6,256 nucleotides of DNA from an uncultured Pseudorhodoferax sp. (GTDB lineage Bacteria; Pseudomonadota; Gammaproteobacteria; Burkholderiales; Burkholderiaceae), in the NCBI GenBank assembly GCA_913776795.1, contig CAJYRH010000372.1, forward strand, positions 1 through 6,256, written 5' to 3'. Shown one piece after another: positions 5,749-6,256 of this stretch. Under the pieces are notes generated by a model. That model was not told the DNA's origin. It made no database searches and saw nothing but the letters and a program-made list of their open reading frames with translations. The translations under genes were made by a program, and so were the position numbers. Each line of letters begins with the position of its first letter. Positions within the stretch are counted from its first letter, which is position 1.

Positions 5749-6256
5749 TCAGACTGCTGCGTCGATGCGAAAACCCAGCCGGCGCAGCGCGGCGCGCGCT
5801 TGTTCCGAGCGCAGCAGCGCGAGGAAGGCCTGCACCGGTGCCCGGCCCAGCCGGTCCCGGGGCAGCACGAAGTCGTAGCGCTCTTCCTGCACGGCGATGA
5901 AGCCCAGCCCGTACTGGTGCGCCACCGTGTCGATGGCCAGGCCCCAGTCGGCGCGGCCCTGTGCCACGGCCACCGCCACGGCGTTGTGCGACTTGGTCTG
6001 CACCCCGTAGCCGGCAGGCTGGGCGCCGCCGAGCAGCCGGTCGACAAGAATGCGCGTGCCGCTGCCGGCGTTGCGGTTGACCATCGCGCAACCTGGCTCG
6101 GTGCGGGCGGTGGCGATGGCCGCGGCCGCGTCGCGCCCCTCGAAGCGTGCATCGCCGCGGCGGTAGACGATGCCCTGCATGCGCCCGTAGCCCGGCACCA
6201 GCTCCAGTGCCGGCGTGAGCAGGTGCGTGTTGTAGCCGCCCGTGGCCGGGTCCATG
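5749..6256 (-). CDS. PBP-like (COG1910) molybdate/tungstate- or cofactor-sensing protein, C-terminal part
   Basis: The last 168 or so residues of a gene that begins beyond the right edge; the Met at 6255 is unlikely to be the start. The fragment carries DPATGGYNTHLL, LVPGYGRMQGIVYRRGD and the signature VNRNAGSGTR (codons 6081-6052), then an AVAVAVAQGRADWGLAI segment and GLGFIAVQEERYDFVLP. These are hallmarks of the PBP-like domain found fused to MoeA or to helix-turn-helix domains in molybdenum and tungsten cofactor loci. The DPxTGxYN segment resembles the MoeA-fused form as I recall it, but the N-terminal domain is not visible, so enzyme, regulator or stand-alone domain all remain possible. 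It shares its fold and GSGTR motif with the regulator at 3608-4726. It precedes tupA on the same strand by 117 bp, so co-transcription is plausible but unproven. Confidence 0.82.
   Translation of the reverse strand, partial: MDPATGGYNTHLLTPALELVPGYGRMQGIVYRRGDARFEGRDAAAAIATARTEPGCAMVNRNAGSGTRILVDRLLGGAQPAGYGVQTKSHNAVAVAVAQGRADWGLAIDTVAHQYGLGFIAVQEERYDFVLPRDRLGRAPVQAFLALLRSEQARAALRRLGFRIDAAV

Noticed and set aside
4787..6091. 434-codon open frame on the minus strand across tupA and the gap
   Set aside because: It is Arg/Gly/Ala-rich with no family resemblance and runs in another frame of tupA and the PBP-like gene. Long shadow frames are expected at this GC content.

Overview
The window is GC-rich (roughly 70%) and densely coded, with almost all third codon positions G or C. 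Gene content and order suggest a betaproteobacterium of the Burkholderiales, most likely Comamonadaceae-like. That placement is an inference from recognised protein families, not from a marker gene.

Two converging gene blocks meet at about 3605. The left, plus-strand block (1-3604) holds the 3' end of a DUF3306 gene, a 723-residue protein with many [4Fe-4S] cluster motifs, a TorD/DmsD-type chaperone and the molybdenum-cofactor guanylyltransferase MobA. The last three genes are joined by 4-nt stop/start overlaps, so they look like one translationally coupled operon. DUF3306, the multi-cluster ferredoxin and TorD normally accompany a periplasmic, membrane-linked formate dehydrogenase in this order of bacteria. 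The enzyme itself is not in the window.

The right, minus-strand block reads leftward from beyond 6256 to 3608. It holds the C-terminal part of a COG1910-type (PBP-like) molybdate/tungstate- or cofactor-sensing protein, then the periplasmic tungstate-binding protein TupA, then a one-component regulator with a ModE-like winged helix fused to a second PBP-like domain. The permease and ATPase partners of TupA are not in the window. The two blocks end 3 bp apart.

Read together, the region looks like a supply chain for a molybdenum/tungsten enzyme: oxyanion capture in the periplasm (TupA), cytoplasmic sensing (the two PBP-like proteins), guanylylation of the cofactor (MobA), and maturation of the apoenzyme and its electron-transfer partner (TorD, ferredoxin, DUF3306). 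The combination hints at a tungsten-capable formate dehydrogenase, which is inference. I saw no mobile element, CRISPR array, tRNA or rRNA, and no stretch over about 120 bp without a gene. The families are known. The least explained details are a CxxHxxCxxxC cluster motif, extra cysteine pairs at both ends of the ferredoxin, a CxC pair in TupA, and an ambiguous end to the DUF3306 gene.
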